Source: FEN-1297 sp964498065
Lineage (GTDB): Bacteria > Bacteroidota > Ignavibacteria > Ignavibacteriales > Ignavibacteriaceae
Length of the DNA: 5,845 nt
Assembly (NCBI GenBank): GCA_964498065.1
Contig: CAZCFZ010000158.1
Coordinates: 1 to 5,845, forward strand
Reading direction: 5' to 3'
This document shows positions 5,528 to 5,845 of this stretch, in pieces (within the stretch, counting starts at the first letter, position 1; the number at the start of each line of letters is the position of its first letter). Below the pieces are notes generated by a model, which saw nothing but the letters and a program-made list of their open reading frames with translations, made no database searches and had not been told where the DNA came from. A program made the position numbers and the translations under genes.

Positions 5528-5571
5528 TAAGATATTTATAAAATAAATTTAAGAATATATTTTTTAAATGC

Positions 5572-5667
5572 ATAAAAAATTTTCAACTTGAATCTTAAGG
5601 ATTTAGGTTCCATACCCCCCGGGGGGATTCCCAGACCTACCTCGCATTGTTGATAAAAAATTTTCAA
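5572..5667. repeat. 15-bp direct repeat flanking the C6G6 hairpin
   Basis: ATAAAAAATTTTCAA occurs at 5572-5586 and again, identically, at 5653-5667, 81 bp apart. The pair encloses the C6G6 hairpin (5604-5639), as would be expected if a short element or folded site were bounded by duplicated ends. Confidence 0.5.
5604..5639. repeat. Hairpin with C6G6 core
   Basis: TAGGT (5604-5608) pairs with ACCTA (5635-5639), and a perfect palindrome CCCCCCGGGGGG lies between them at 5615-5626. The outer arms recall those of the hairpin at 38-90 (TAGGTT with AACCTA). The palindrome stands out in DNA with under a third G+C around it. A sequencing or assembly artefact at the homopolymer runs should be kept in mind. 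Confidence 0.5.
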
Positions 5668-5693
5668 ACCAGACAAAGACACCTTTTTATTTT

Positions 5694-5741
5694 GGGACTA
5701 AAAGTCGAATATCTAAAATTTATTGTGGAAATTTTAGTCCC
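5694..5741. repeat. Perfect 10-bp inverted repeat GGGACTAAAA / TTTTAGTCCC
   Basis: GGGACTAAAA (5694-5703) and TTTTAGTCCC (5732-5741) pair perfectly across 28 bp. There is no T-tract after either arm, so it is not a standard terminator. It lies about 85 bp before the second copy of the 25-bp repeat. Confidence 0.5.
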
Positions 5742-5816
5742 ATTAATTGGTGAGTAACTCAAAGAACTGTTTTTTTACAAATTATTTTTTGACTGAAATT
5801 TTAATATTCTCTTGAC

Positions 5817-5841
5817 TTTTTACTTATTAAAGATGTTAGGT
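5817..5841. repeat. 25-bp imperfect direct repeat, copy 2
   Basis: This copy matches 3403-3427 at 23 of 25 positions. It ends in GATGTTAGGTTTTG at the window edge, where TTAGGTT resembles the left arm of the hairpins at 38-90 and 5604-5639. A further hairpin may therefore begin just outside the window. TTGACT occurs twice just upstream (5789-5794 and 5812-5817). Confidence 0.55.
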
Positions 5842-5845
5842 TTTG

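Larger units (their letters stand above)
5312..5845. other. 534 bp without a convincing gene, dense in repeats
   Basis: No frame here has a start, ribosome site and reasonable length. The longest candidate I found by hand is a 22-residue minus-strand peptide (5414-5482). The segment holds at least six inverted or direct repeats, listed separately, and a sharp C6G6 block in otherwise very AT-rich DNA. The density of palindromes suggests a site for recombination, replication or structured RNA, not simple spacer. Confidence 0.5.

Noticed and set aside
1..5845. Integron cassette array with attC sites
   Set aside because: The mix of unrelated small genes and repeats invites this reading, and GTTAGGT at 5836-5842 fits the GTTRRRY core. 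However, I found no matching RYYYAAC partner at a suitable distance, the other repeat copy reads GTTACGT, and the hairpin at 38-90 has its arms in the wrong order for attC. Gene orientation is also mixed.
1..5845. CRISPR array
   Set aside because: No set of 24-40 bp direct repeats with regular spacers is present. The only short phased repeat, TTACAAA at 11 bp, is too short and too closely spaced.

Overview
The window looks like an accessory region of an AT-rich bacterium that uses the type IX secretion system (T9SS). The main clue is the C-terminal fragment at 3443-3979. It carries the YPNPFNP-type sorting domain seen in Ignavibacteria/Chlorobiota, Bacteroidota and a few related groups such as Calditrichota and Cloacimonadota. 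The finer taxon cannot be decided from this sequence. Base composition is patchy. The flanks are very AT-rich (10 G+C of 60 at 5221-5280; 18 of 60 at 3481-3540). The block at about 1305-3400 is GC-rich (41 of 60 at 1981-2040; 33 of 60 at 2701-2760). This suggests DNA from several sources.

Layout. Positions 1-169 hold three TTACAAA repeats spaced 11 bp apart, a G+C-rich pair of hairpins (31-114) and a small terminator-like hairpin. A plus-strand operon of three overlapping small genes follows (170-526, 510-749, 736-1164). None has a function I recognise; the first has a helix-turn-helix-like segment. The GC-rich island comes next and carries one minus-strand gene (1330-3270), a DUF2235/Tle1-like alpha/beta-hydrolase with GFSRG nucleophile elbow and HTDIGGGY motifs plus a TPR-like tail. 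To its right lie a decayed T9SS-exported protein gene (3443-3979, minus), a four-helix membrane protein (4107-4598, minus) and a short AraC-type DNA-binding protein (4841-5311, minus). The last 534 bases contain no convincing gene but are full of inverted and direct repeats.

How the parts may relate. The three plus-strand genes are almost certainly cotranscribed and translationally coupled. The membrane protein and AraC-like genes share a similar inverted repeat (ATTATTTA...TAAATAAT) at the same distance upstream of their starts. This raises the inference that the regulator controls both itself and the membrane protein. The lipase-like gene stands alone, without recognisable type VI secretion or immunity partners. 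An imperfect 25-bp repeat (3403-3427 and 5817-5841) and several TAGGT...ACCTA-type hairpins lie between gene blocks. They may mark junctions of a modular, recombining region, although canonical integron attC sites were looked for and not found.
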